Of a DNA stretch of 29,586 nucleotides, positions 15,804 through 23,346 are shown one piece after another. Position numbers and translations under genes: made by a program. The stretch comes from an uncultured Clostridia bacterium. Lineage in GTDB: Bacteria > Bacillota > Clostridia > Lachnospirales > Lachnospiraceae. Position 1 is the stretch's first letter; each line of letters opens with the position of its first letter. Location of the stretch: NCBI GenBank assembly GCA_947088195.1, contig CAMUFS010000004.1, positions 1 to 29,586 on the forward strand, in the 5' to 3' direction. The notes beneath the pieces were generated by a model. The model made no database searches, was not told where the DNA came from, and saw only the letters and a list, made by a program, of their open reading frames with translations.

Positions 15804-17072
15804 ATGAAAAGGATAACAGATCAGAAAAACGGTGATTGCCAGCCTCAAGCTGTCAAATATATTGCAATATATTTGAGGTTGTCTGATGAGGATAAAAAAG
15901 ATGGAATTTTAAAAACAGAAAGTGAAAGTATTATAAATCAGAGAAGTCTTATCCATTATTTTATTCAGGGACATAGCGAATTGTCGGGGTGTCCTGTTCG
16001 AGAATTTGTGGATGATGGAAGCTCTGGGGTGAATTTTAGGCGGTCAGGAATCCAACAGCTTTTGGAGGAGGTGAAAAAGAAGCGGGTTGCTTGTATTATT
16101 GTTAAGGATCTCTCTCGGTTTGGAAGAAATTATATTGAGGCTGGTAGGTACCTTGAGCAATTTTTTCCTCAGTTCGGTGTTCGATTTATTGCTGTTGTTG
16201 ATCAATATGACAGCTTCTCTTTTCCGTCTGAAATAGAGGTTGGTTTTAAAAATCTCTTTTCCGATCGATATAGCAGGGATCTGTCTAAAAAAATTAAATC
16301 TGTTAAATCTATACAACAAAAACAAGGAATTTACAGTGGTGGTGATGTGCCTTATGGATACACAAAAGGGACAAACAGACAGCAGATTTTTCAGCCTGAT
16401 CCAGAGGCGGCAGCACATGTCAGAGAGATTTTTTTTCTCGCTGCTGCGGGAAATTCTCCCAGTGCTATTGCCAAATATCTAAATCAACATAAAGTGCCAA
16501 CGCCGGGAGCTTATAAGACAGAGCATACCGATCAACAGTACCAGTTAAAAAATAAAAAAAGAAATCTCTGGACTTCCCTGCAGATTCGTATTATTTTACA
16601 GAATGAGACATATCTTGGCACTTATCTCTGCCATAAAAGTACAACAAACAGACCAAGAGAGTATAGACAGTTAGATGTAACCAAGTATTTGCGTTTTGCA
16701 CATGCACATCCGGCACTAATTTCAGAAGAGGTATTTGAGTCCGCTCAAAAAGTATTGAAGCATTATAAGAAAAGAGGAGGTTATAAGAAAAAATCTCCTG
16801 CTTATCCCCTTGCAGGGAAGATAAAATGTGGATATTGTGGCTATTCTGCCAGATTGGGCGGAAAAGCTCCCTTTTTTTACTTTAGCTGTCGGATGGGAGA
16901 AAGCTGTGGTTCAAGATTTCGCGTAAAGGCACAGGAATTAGATGGACTCATTAAGGTATTAGAATATTATAGAAATCTATTGTTAAATGAAAATTGCACA
17001 GAAGCGTGGCTCCATAGGATTGAGCTATATGAGGGAGACAGAATAGAATTATTAGTCCTAATGGCAAACTAG
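15804..17072 (+). CDS. Large serine recombinase 3, ending at the element boundary
   Basis: A 422-aa large serine recombinase. Nucleophile Ser27 lies in IAIYLRLSDED; VKDLSRFGRNYIEAGRYLEQ is the conserved segment; the recombinase domain starts near DVPYGYTKG; and the zinc ribbon is IKCGYCGYSARL ... SCRMGESCG. It ends WLHRIELYEGDRIELLVLMAN. GAGGAG at about 15792-15797 places the start at ATG 15804; an upstream in-frame ATG at 15774 lacks a binding site. The stop codon TAG (17070-17072) shares its G with the GCTAA core, so the coding region reaches exactly to the recombination site and stays intact in both the integrated and the circular form. Confidence 0.93.
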   Translation: MKRITDQKNGDCQPQAVKYIAIYLRLSDEDKKDGILKTESESIINQRSLIHYFIQGHSELSGCPVREFVDDGSSGVNFRRSGIQQLLEEVKKKRVACIIVKDLSRFGRNYIEAGRYLEQFFPQFGVRFIAVVDQYDSFSFPSEIEVGFKNLFSDRYSRDLSKKIKSVKSIQQKQGIYSGGDVPYGYTKGTNRQQIFQPDPEAAAHVREIFFLAAAGNSPSAIAKYLNQHKVPTPGAYKTEHTDQQYQLKNKKRNLWTSLQIRIILQNETYLGTYLCHKSTTNRPREYRQLDVTKYLRFAHAHPALISEEVFESAQKVLKHYKKRGGYKKKSPAYPLAGKIKCGYCGYSARLGGKAPFFYFSCRMGESCGSRFRVKAQELDGLIKVLEYYRNLLLNENCTEAWLHRIELYEGDRIELLVLMAN

Positions 17073-17085
17073 CTAACATCCTTGG
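17052..17085 (+). other. attR: right junction of the spmA element
   Basis: Element sequence with TTAGTCCTA (17052-17060) runs into GCTAA (17072-17076), then spmA resumes with CATCCTTGG. Joined with the left end, the two 9-bp inverted motifs lie 15 nt on either side of the midpoint between the two A bases of GCTAA. Further matching positions near the centre (AG next to the AA, then scattered G, T, G, A) strengthen the dyad. Confidence 0.75.
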
Positions 17086-17401
17086 TCTAGGCTGGGCCGC
17101 AACGCCAGCAGGCTTAAAAGCCATGGAGGAATTGGCAAAGCTGGAAGAGGAGAGAGGGAATTTAGGATATTTGCCGGAAGGTAAGAAAGGGAAGAAGGAG
17201 CGTATTGCTAGTAATGAGATGTGTACGTTTTTGATACTGAATATTTCATCATTGCAGCTTATTCCGGTGAATATGATTGCTTACCGACAACAGTATGGTA
17301 GCGTGAATCCGGCGGGCATTATAGCTCCTGCCATTGTAGCTACAGCGTTTAGTACCTTAGTGGCAGTGGTGTATTGTAAAATAATGGATAGAAAAAGATA
17401 A
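17075..17401 (+). pseudogene. spmA: spmA 3' part, interrupted (spore maturation protein A)
   Basis: The last 108 codons of SpmA. Read from AAC at 17075 the frame gives NILGLGWAATPAGLKAMEEL, then NEMCTFLILNISSLQLIPVNMIAYR and a final membrane helix before the C-terminal KIMDRKR. These are SpmA signatures (GL-G-AATP-GLKAM, and TFL-LN-SS-QL-P). The piece is in phase with codon 98 of the 5' part at 11113. The restored protein has 206 aa, close to the roughly 196 aa of B. subtilis SpmA. An internal ATG at 17123 has no ribosome binding site and is unlikely to start translation. The stop is 11 nt from the convergent AraC-type gene, leaving no room for a terminator. Confidence 0.93.
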
Positions 17402-17412
17402 AACGAATTTGT

Positions 17413-18330
17413 TTAATAAGATGGTGGTGGACAGGGAGCAGTTGCTGCGTATTTTGTCTGTAGCTGCTCCTTGTATTCTTTGGGTGACATGCCAAATTCT
17501 TTTTTAAACGCACGAAAGAAGCTGGAATAGTCCTTAAATCCATACATCAAGTATATTTCGCCAATCTTTTGACGACTCGCTATAGCATCTCGGCACATAA
17601 GGAGTCTTTTTTTTGTAATAAATTGATGCACAGAAAGTCCAAGCGTTTCTTTAAATAGATGTGCAATATAATATTTGCTGATATAAAATTCATGTGCCAG
17701 CTTATCCAGTGAGAGTTCTTCCTCAAGATGAGATTCTATATAGTGTAGGAGATTCTGATATAAATTCTGCGTCTCCTTATAAATCTCAGGGTGATCTTTT
17801 TCATAAATGGTCCGATTGATATAGAGGAGCAATTCATGAACAAAAAGAGAGATCTGAATATTTTTTCCAAAGCGGCTGGAATGAATCTCCTCCAATAGTT
17901 GAAATATTTTAGATTGTAGTTCATGAAAGATGATTCTATCATAAGAATAAATATAAGTTTTCTTTTTCTGCACCTGATGTATCACATAAATATAGTCCTC
18001 TGATTCTTTTTGAAGCTGACGAAAAAAATCCTCACTGATCCAGAAAACAAAGCGACGATATGGGATGCTTGCATTATGTATCATCGCCTGATGGGGTATC
18101 ATGGGCGGAATTAGAATCATATTGCCTGTTTTTAAAGGATATTCAATGCCATCAATTCGAATGGAAACATCACCTTCCAAAAAAAAATAAAACTCATAAT
18201 AATTATGGGTATGACTTTTCACTTTATAATTTAACCGATCGTCATGAAGATCATTATAATAATAAAGTTCAAAATCCTTTGACAGCATATATTGACGTGT
18301 ATGAAAAGCAGTTTGCAGATGTTTTTTCAT
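17413..18330 (-). CDS. AraC-family transcriptional regulator with cupin sensor domain
   Basis: A 305-aa protein. The N-terminal cupin domain (about residues 20-160) has SHTHNYYEFYFFLEG and LIPPMIPHQAM motifs typical of sugar-binding AraC regulators. The C-terminal double helix-turn-helix contains LSLDKLAHEFYISKYYIAHLFKE and YGFKDYSSFFRAFKKEFGMSPKEYKEQ. AAAGGAAG precedes the ATG at 18330 by about 7 nt; an upstream in-frame start lacks this. The gene is divergent from uxuA-uxuB, so it probably controls hexuronate or mannonate use, with an uronate-derived ligand. That role is inferred from position only. Confidence 0.9.
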   Translation of the reverse strand: MKKHLQTAFHTRQYMLSKDFELYYYNDLHDDRLNYKVKSHTHNYYEFYFFLEGDVSIRIDGIEYPLKTGNMILIPPMIPHQAMIHNASIPYRRFVFWISEDFFRQLQKESEDYIYVIHQVQKKKTYIYSYDRIIFHELQSKIFQLLEEIHSSRFGKNIQISLFVHELLLYINRTIYEKDHPEIYKETQNLYQNLLHYIESHLEEELSLDKLAHEFYISKYYIAHLFKETLGLSVHQFITKKRLLMCRDAIASRQKIGEIYLMYGFKDYSSFFRAFKKEFGMSPKEYKEQLQTKYAATAPCPPPSY

Positions 18331-18369
18331 TTTTAAGCTTCCTTTGATTTCTAAATAATTGACAAGCAC

Positions 18370-18398
18370 ACTTTACCATAAAACCGCAAGTTTTGCAA
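18370..18398 (-). promoter_or_regulatory. Promoter for the AraC-type regulator gene
   Basis: On the minus strand TTGCAA (18398-18393), 17 nt, then TAAAGT (18375-18370), with a TGG just upstream of the -10. Transcription would start near 18364, about 34 nt before the start codon. Confidence 0.5.
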
Positions 18399-18420
18399 TA
18401 TAAATAACAATTATGCCCAT

Positions 18421-18448
18421 TTGCTTCCTGATTAAGAATACTTATAAT
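18421..18448 (+). promoter_or_regulatory. Promoter for uxuA-uxuB
   Basis: TTGCTT (18421-18426), 16 nt, then TATAAT (18443-18448). The predicted start is near 18455, with an AT-rich leader of about 80 nt. The -35 regions of the two divergent promoters lie only about 22 nt apart, so a single regulator binding here could affect both. No clear CcpA site was seen. Confidence 0.5.
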
Positions 18449-18536
18449 AGAACCATATAGAACAATATAAATAGAATATTTATACAAAAAAAATAGTTTA
18501 TTAGAATTTTATTTAGGAAAGGGATAGGTGAAAAGG

Positions 18537-19622
18537 ATGGAAATGACATTGCGGTGGTATGGTTCTAATTATGATACGGTGACACTTAGACAGATCCGAC
18601 AGATTCCGGGGGTTACAGGTGTTATATCAACGCTTTATGATACTGCTCCGGGAGAGGTGTGGAGCCGGGAGCGCATCCGAGCATTAAAAGATGAGATAGA
18701 GGCATCGGGACTCCGACTTTCTGGAATTGAGAGTGTAAATGTTCATGACGCCATTAAGACAGGTTCTCCTGAGCGTGAGATTTACATAGAGAATTATATT
18801 CAGACATTGAAGAATCTTGGTCAGGAGGATATTCATCTGGTATGTTATAACTTTATGCCAGTCTTTGACTGGACGCGCACAGAGCTTGCCCGTGTAAGAC
18901 CAGATGGTTCTACGGTGCTCGCATATACGCAGGACGCCGTTGATGCCATTGATCCAGAGAAAATGTTTGAGACCATTGCTGGTGATATGAATGGAACCGT
19001 TATGCCGGGGTGGGAGCCAGAACGCATGGCTCATGTAAAAGAGCTGTTTGATATGTACAAGGATATTGACGAGGAGAAATTATTTGATAATCTAAAATAT
19101 TTTCTTGAAAAGATAATGCCCGTCTGCGATGCCTATCATATTAATATGGCAATTCACCCAGATGATCCAGCATGGAGTGTATTTGGGCTTCCGCGCATTA
19201 TTATCAACAAGGAAAATATTCTGCGTATGATGCATATGGTTGATAATCCACATAATGGTGTTACGTTTTGTTCTGGTTCTTATGGGACGAATCTAAAAAA
19301 TGATCTTCCTGATATGATTCGCTCATTAAAAGGAAGAATACACTTTGCACATGTGCGCAATTTAAAATTTATCACGCCAAATAACTTTGAAGAGGCAGCA
19401 CACCTTTCCAGCGATGGAACCTTTGATATGTATGAAATTATGAAAGCGCTGTATGATATTGGCTTTGAGGGTCCCATTCGCCCTGATCATGGGCGCATGA
19501 TATGGGACGAGGTTGCCATGCCGGGATATGGCTTATATGACAGAGCACTTGGAGCTACTTATCTCAATGGTCTTTGGGAGGCAATCTGCAAGTCCAATAA
19601 GAAGGAAGGTGTGCAAGAATGA
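18537..19622 (+). CDS. uxuA: Mannonate dehydratase
   Basis: A 361-aa cytosolic enzyme that dehydrates D-mannonate to 2-keto-3-deoxygluconate in glucuronate breakdown. The N-terminus MTLRWYGSNYDTVTLRQIRQIPGVTGV and the GEVWSRERI segment are family signatures. NMAIHPDDPAWSVFGLPRI, FCSGSYGTN, IHFAHVRNLK and GPIRPDHGRMIW supply metal- and substrate-site residues of the TIM-barrel fold. ATG 18537 is preferred (GGATAGG upstream); GTG 18528 and ATG 18543 are alternatives that change only a few residues. The gene overlaps uxuB by 4 nt (ATGA), indicating coupled translation. The divergent AraC-type gene is the likely regulator. Confidence 0.95.
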   Translation: MEMTLRWYGSNYDTVTLRQIRQIPGVTGVISTLYDTAPGEVWSRERIRALKDEIEASGLRLSGIESVNVHDAIKTGSPEREIYIENYIQTLKNLGQEDIHLVCYNFMPVFDWTRTELARVRPDGSTVLAYTQDAVDAIDPEKMFETIAGDMNGTVMPGWEPERMAHVKELFDMYKDIDEEKLFDNLKYFLEKIMPVCDAYHINMAIHPDDPAWSVFGLPRIIINKENILRMMHMVDNPHNGVTFCSGSYGTNLKNDLPDMIRSLKGRIHFAHVRNLKFITPNNFEEAAHLSSDGTFDMYEIMKALYDIGFEGPIRPDHGRMIWDEVAMPGYGLYDRALGATYLNGLWEAICKSNKKEGVQE

Positions 19623-21235
19623 GGTTAGAGAAAGAAAGCTTAAAGAACAGAGAACAGTGGGAGGCTGCCGGGTTTTTGCTTCCTCAGTTTGATCGGGAGA
19701 CAGTGGCTATCGCCACAAAGGAAAATCCTTTTTGGCTTCACTTTGGGGCAGGAAATATTTTTCGTGCATTTCAAGCTAATGTTGTGCAAAAATTATTAAA
19801 TGCAGGCATAATCGATCGCGGGCTTATTGTGGCGGAAGGCTTTGATTATGAGATTATAGAGAAGATGAACCGGCCTCATGATGAGTATTCTGTTCTTGTG
19901 ACATTAAAAGCGAACGGAACAACAGAAAAAACAGTGATTGGAAGTGTTGTTGAGTCTTGCATTTTGGACGCGAAGAATAAAAAAGAATATCAACGCTTGC
20001 TGGATATTTTTTGTAAATCCTCTCTTCAGATGGTTTCCTTTACCATCACAGAAAAAGGGTATTGCCTTGTCGATGGAACAGGCGAGTTTTTACCGTCAGT
20101 AAAAGCAGATTTTTTGGAAGGACCGGGACAGCCTTCCAGTTATATAGGAAAGGTTGCTTCCCTTTTGTATGCCCGCTATAAAGATGGAGAAAAACCGATT
20201 GCCATGGTCAGTATGGACAACTGCTCTCATAATGGGGATAAATTATTTGCGTCGATTTTTACCTTTGCAGAACAATGGGTAAAGAACCAAAAGGTGGAAG
20301 AAGGCTTTCTCTCTTATATAGAAAATAAAGAAAAGGTTTCTTTCCCTTGGACTATGATAGATAAGATAACACCGCGACCAGATGCTTCTATGGAAGAACT
20401 TTTAAAAAGGGATCAAATGGAAGACGCCGAAGCCATTATTACCTCAAAAAACACATATATCGCTCCATTTGTCAATGCGGAGGAGTGTGAATATCTTGTA
20501 ATTGAGGATGCTTTTCCTAATGGGCGGCCATCATTAGAACAGGCAGGTGTGATGTTTACAGATCGTGAGACTGTCGATAAGGTTGAAAAAATGAAGGTTT
20601 GCACCTGCTTAAATCCGCTTCACACAGCACTTGCCATTTTTGGATGTCTTTTGGGATATAAGAAAATTTCAGAGGAGATGAAAAATGACACTTTAAGAAA
20701 ATTGGTTGAGAGAATTGGCTATATAGAAGGTCTGCCTGTGGTAATTCATCCGGGTGTGCTAGAACCAAAGGAATTTATTGATGTGGTACTACAGATTCGT
20801 ATTCCGAATCCATTTATGCCAGACACCCCTCAGAGAATTGCAACAGATACCTCCCAGAAGCTTGCCATACGTTTTGGAGAGACAATTAAGGCTTATCAGG
20901 CTTCTAAAGAGTTAAATATAAAAGATCTGAAAATGATACCACTTGTGTTTGCGGGATGGCTCCGTTATCTAATGGCGGTGGATGATAATGGCAATACCTT
21001 TTCTTTAAGTCCCGATCCTATGCTGGATACCGTATGTCCCTATGTTGCGGATTGTGAGCTTGGCATGGATGGGGAAGAGTATATAAGCAAACTAAAATCA
21101 TTGCTTGAGAAAAAGGAGATATTTGGAGTAGATTTGTGTCAAGTAGGTATGGCAGATATGGTATGTGATTATTTCAGAGAAATGATCGCTGGTCCGGGTG
21201 CAGTACAAAAAACATTAGAAAAATATGTAAAATAG
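19619..21235 (+). CDS. uxuB: D-mannonate oxidoreductase (fructuronate reductase)
   Basis: A 538-aa NAD-dependent enzyme of the polyol (mannitol) dehydrogenase family that reduces D-fructuronate to D-mannonate, the step before UxuA. The N-terminal Rossmann domain has LHFGAGNIFRAF (near residues 41-52). The C-terminal domain starts near residue 300 and has KMKVCTCLNPLHTALAIFGCLLGYK, with the catalytic Lys-x-x-x-Asn-x-x-His pattern of the family recognisable there. Length fits the long UxuB class. It overlaps the uxuA stop and is followed by a strong long-stem terminator at 21254-21352. Assignment to fructuronate rather than tagaturonate reductase rests on its partner uxuA. Confidence 0.92.
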   Translation: MRLEKESLKNREQWEAAGFLLPQFDRETVAIATKENPFWLHFGAGNIFRAFQANVVQKLLNAGIIDRGLIVAEGFDYEIIEKMNRPHDEYSVLVTLKANGTTEKTVIGSVVESCILDAKNKKEYQRLLDIFCKSSLQMVSFTITEKGYCLVDGTGEFLPSVKADFLEGPGQPSSYIGKVASLLYARYKDGEKPIAMVSMDNCSHNGDKLFASIFTFAEQWVKNQKVEEGFLSYIENKEKVSFPWTMIDKITPRPDASMEELLKRDQMEDAEAIITSKNTYIAPFVNAEECEYLVIEDAFPNGRPSLEQAGVMFTDRETVDKVEKMKVCTCLNPLHTALAIFGCLLGYKKISEEMKNDTLRKLVERIGYIEGLPVVIHPGVLEPKEFIDVVLQIRIPNPFMPDTPQRIATDTSQKLAIRFGETIKAYQASKELNIKDLKMIPLVFAGWLRYLMAVDDNGNTFSLSPDPMLDTVCPYVADCELGMDGEEYISKLKSLLEKKEIFGVDLCQVGMADMVCDYFREMIAGPGAVQKTLEKYVK

Positions 21236-21253
21236 CTTGGAGCTTGAAAGAGA

Positions 21254-21352
21254 TCCACATAGCCGAACTATTTTTATTCGCTGTTATATTTTTCAATAAA
21301 AGAGAGCCAGATAATAACGAATAGAAATAGTTTGATTATGTGGACTTTTTTT
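21254..21352 (+). terminator. Long-stem terminator after uxuB
   Basis: Two 34-nt arms (21254-21287 and 21311-21344) pair almost throughout: 28 Watson-Crick pairs, four G-U pairs and two C-A mismatches. The loop is 23 nt and seven T follow (21346-21352). The stem is far longer than a normal terminator stem, so it may also be a mobile palindromic sequence reused as a terminator. Confidence 0.65.
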
Positions 21353-21375
21353 GAAAAAATACACTTAAAAATCTT

Positions 21376-21522
21376 CTATAGAAGGAATGTCCTCTCAAAG
21401 GTTTCTTGTCCAAGTTCATTGATAATTGTTTTTCCTGCTCTTCCATACGGATAAAGCGGATCGAGAAATTCTATCGCTGCTCGAATTTTTGTTCTTAAAA
21501 GGTATTCCCCTGATTGTGTCAC
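21376..21522 (-). CDS. Possible small ORF or gene remnant between uxuB and the response regulator
   Basis: This is the only coding-like signal in the 405-nt gap 21236-21640. A 48-codon frame on the minus strand starts with GTG 21522. It has protein-like composition (EYLLRTKIRAAIEFLDP, then YPYGRAGKTIINELG) and ends in TAG. A stop lies in frame shortly upstream, there is no good ribosome binding site, and the family was not recognised. It may be the 3' end of a lost gene or a small protein. The remainder of the gap holds the uxuB terminator and the promoter of the next operon. Confidence 0.3.
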   Translation of the reverse strand: MTQSGEYLLRTKIRAAIEFLDPLYPYGRAGKTIINELGQETFERTFLL

Positions 21523-21545
21523 CTTCCATCAATGTTCTCAAAGGA

Positions 21546-21574
21546 TTGCCTTCCATATAAAAATTTGTTATGAT
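21546..21574 (+). promoter_or_regulatory. Promoter of the two-component/ABC operon
   Basis: TTGCCT (21546-21551), 17 nt, then TATGAT (21569-21574). The start would be near 21581, about 60 nt before the response regulator. Confidence 0.5.
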
Positions 21575-21640
21575 AAGAAAAACGTAATTGTCAGCCAGTA
21601 TGGTTTATTTTATCAGAGAAGGGAGTATTTATTAGAAGTT

Positions 21641-22333
21641 ATGAAAATTTTGCTTGTAGAGGATGATCCAGAGATTAGTACAATGCTAAAAACATTTTTG
21701 TCAACAGAAAATTATGAGATAATCACGGCCTCTGACGGTGAGATGGCGTGCCGCAAATTTTATGAGGAAGAGTATAGTCTGGTACTGCTTGATCTGATGA
21801 TACCTAAAATCAGTGGAATGAATGTTATGAAAAAGATTCGTGAGAGCAGCACAGTGCCTATTATTATTCTTTCTGCAAAGGATACCGATTCTGACAAAGC
21901 CTTGGGGCTTGGTCTTGGCGCTGACGATTATATCACAAAGCCTTTTTCTGTCACAGAGGTTTTGGCAAGAATTAAGGCGAACATTCGCAGAAATACACAA
22001 TATGCCGCCAAAAACCAAGAGCCGGAAGCATTGCTCAAAAAAGGTGGCTTAATTATGAATAGCAATAATTATACACTTACAAAAGATGGCAAACCGATTG
22101 AGCTTACCATAAAAGAATTTGAGATCTTAAGATTACTTATGCAGAATCCAAATAAAGTTTATACCAAGGAACAGCTTTATTCGCTTGTATGGAAAGATAG
22201 TTATCTCGGTGATGAGAATGCAGTTAATGTCCATATCAGCAGGCTGCGCAGCAAAATTGAGGATGATCCTCGCAATCCACTCTATGTTGTCACAGTTTGG
22301 GGAATTGGTTATAAGTTAGGGGAGATACAATGA
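21641..22333 (+). CDS. OmpR/PhoB-family response regulator
   Basis: A 230-aa DNA-binding response regulator. The receiver domain (1-115) has the acidic pair Asp8/Asp9, phospho-acceptor Asp51 in LVLLDLMIP, Ser78 in IILSAKD and Lys100 in YITKPF. The winged-helix domain (about 130-228) contains LTIKEFEILRLLMQNPNKVYTKEQL and the recognition-helix segment AVNVHISRLRSKIEDDPRNP. The stop overlaps the kinase start (ATGA). With the kinase and the ABC pair it forms a sensing-and-export module of the kind that answers antimicrobial peptides. The Shine-Dalgarno sequence is weak (AGAAG close to the ATG). Confidence 0.94.
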   Translation: MKILLVEDDPEISTMLKTFLSTENYEIITASDGEMACRKFYEEEYSLVLLDLMIPKISGMNVMKKIRESSTVPIIILSAKDTDSDKALGLGLGADDYITKPFSVTEVLARIKANIRRNTQYAAKNQEPEALLKKGGLIMNSNNYTLTKDGKPIELTIKEFEILRLLMQNPNKVYTKEQLYSLVWKDSYLGDENAVNVHISRLRSKIEDDPRNPLYVVTVWGIGYKLGEIQ

Positions 22334-23280
22334 ACCAGCAGACAATGATTCTTATTTTATTTATTGTTATTTTTATCCTTCTATGTATTATTGTGTACCA
22401 GAAACTGATTATTGAAAAAACATTAAAAAGAAAGATTAATCAAATAAGCAGAAAGCTTTCTTCTATTCTAGCAGAAGATAGTGCGGAGTTAATTAAGGTT
22501 TTTACCGATCAGGAGGTTTTGCAGGAGCTTATCTCTGCGGTTAATCAGCTTCTTCTTGATAGGTTAAAGCAAAAGGCGGATTTTAAAGAGACAGAATCAG
22601 CCTCGAAGCGTATGCTCTCTAATATCTCTCATGATATTAAGACACCTCTCACTGTGATTCTGGGCTATCTGGAAATGCTTCGCATAAACAATCCTGAGGA
22701 TGAGATTTTAAAGAAAATTGAGAAAAAAGCAAACCAAGTGATGGAGCTTATCAGTGAATTTTTTACTCTCGCCAAGTTAGAGGCGGGGGATATGAAGATG
22801 GAGGTGAAGCTGGTAAGTTTAAATGAATTGTGTCGGAGAACAATACTTGATTTTTATGATATTCTGAGACAACAAGATTTTGAGGTTGTGATTGCCATTC
22901 CTGAGAGCACGATATTGGTGGAGGGAGATGAACAGGCAATATCCCGCATATTAAATAACCTGATCTCCAATGCCATCCGCTATGGTGCTGCCGGACAATA
23001 TCTGGGTATTACTTTGAGAAAGGAAGCAGATAGCATGGCTGTAGTTGATGTTACAGACAAGGGAAAAGGAATTGAGAAAGAGGCTATCTCTCATATTTTT
23101 GAGAGATTGTATACCATGGAGGATTCCCGTAGCCGAAAGATACAAGGGAATGGGCTGGGACTTACCATCGCAAAAAGTCTGGCGCTTACAATGGGAGGGG
23201 ATGTCTTGGTATGCAGCGATCCGCAGATACAGACCACATTTACTTTGACACTTCCTATTGTCCGCGAAAGAAATTCGTAA
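22330..23280 (+). CDS. Sensor histidine kinase with minimal membrane sensor
   Basis: A 316-aa histidine kinase. There is a single N-terminal membrane helix (about residues 6-25) and no extracytoplasmic domain. A short linker leads to the phospho-acceptor helix MLSNISHDIKTPL (His101). ATPase boxes follow: N-box NNLISNAIRYG (Asn215), G1 DKGKG (244-248) and G2 GNGLGL (274-279). With no external sensor, the stimulus is probably received within the membrane or through the partner ABC transporter, as known for several peptide-antibiotic systems. It is translated in overlap with the response regulator. The exact signal is unknown. Confidence 0.92.
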   Translation: MNQQTMILILFIVIFILLCIIVYQKLIIEKTLKRKINQISRKLSSILAEDSAELIKVFTDQEVLQELISAVNQLLLDRLKQKADFKETESASKRMLSNISHDIKTPLTVILGYLEMLRINNPEDEILKKIEKKANQVMELISEFFTLAKLEAGDMKMEVKLVSLNELCRRTILDFYDILRQQDFEVVIAIPESTILVEGDEQAISRILNNLISNAIRYGAAGQYLGITLRKEADSMAVVDVTDKGKGIEKEAISHIFERLYTMEDSRSRKIQGNGLGLTIAKSLALTMGGDVLVCSDPQIQTTFTLTLPIVRERNS

Positions 23281-23346
23281 GAATCCATCAAGAGTTTTGA
23301 AAAATGATTCTGTTACAATAGTAATAACTTCAGAAAGGAGCACATT

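Larger units (their letters stand above)
11114..17076. mobile_element. 5,961-bp serine-recombinase element splitting spmA
   Basis: The element lies between two direct copies of GCTAA (11111-11115 and 17072-17076), and its unit length is 5,961 bp. Deleting one unit joins GCT (Ala98) to AAC and gives MIANILGLGWAATP, a continuous SpmA sequence. Cargo: one chemoreceptor gene on the minus strand, and three large serine recombinase genes on the plus strand with a shared divergent promoter region. The receptor stop lies 29 nt from the left core, and the TAG of the third recombinase uses the G of the right core. No conjugation, replication or phage genes are present. The structure recalls skin-like intervening elements in sporulation genes and TnpX-type transposons; no known element name was recognised. 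Confidence 0.92.

Noticed and set aside
11114..17076. Prophage or conjugative element as explanation for the insertion.
   Set aside because: There are no phage structural, relaxase, replication or transfer genes; only recombinases and one receptor.
17123..17401. Independent 92-aa membrane protein at the right end of the element.
   Set aside because: It is the C-terminal part of SpmA in frame with codon 98 of the 5' half; no binding site precedes its internal ATG.
20708..20724. Match of about 15 nt (AGAGAATTGGCTATA) in uxuB to the core of the palindromic repeats at 1 and 1795.
   Set aside because: It lies inside a conserved coding region, has no inverted arm nearby and no repeat flanks, so it is probably chance.
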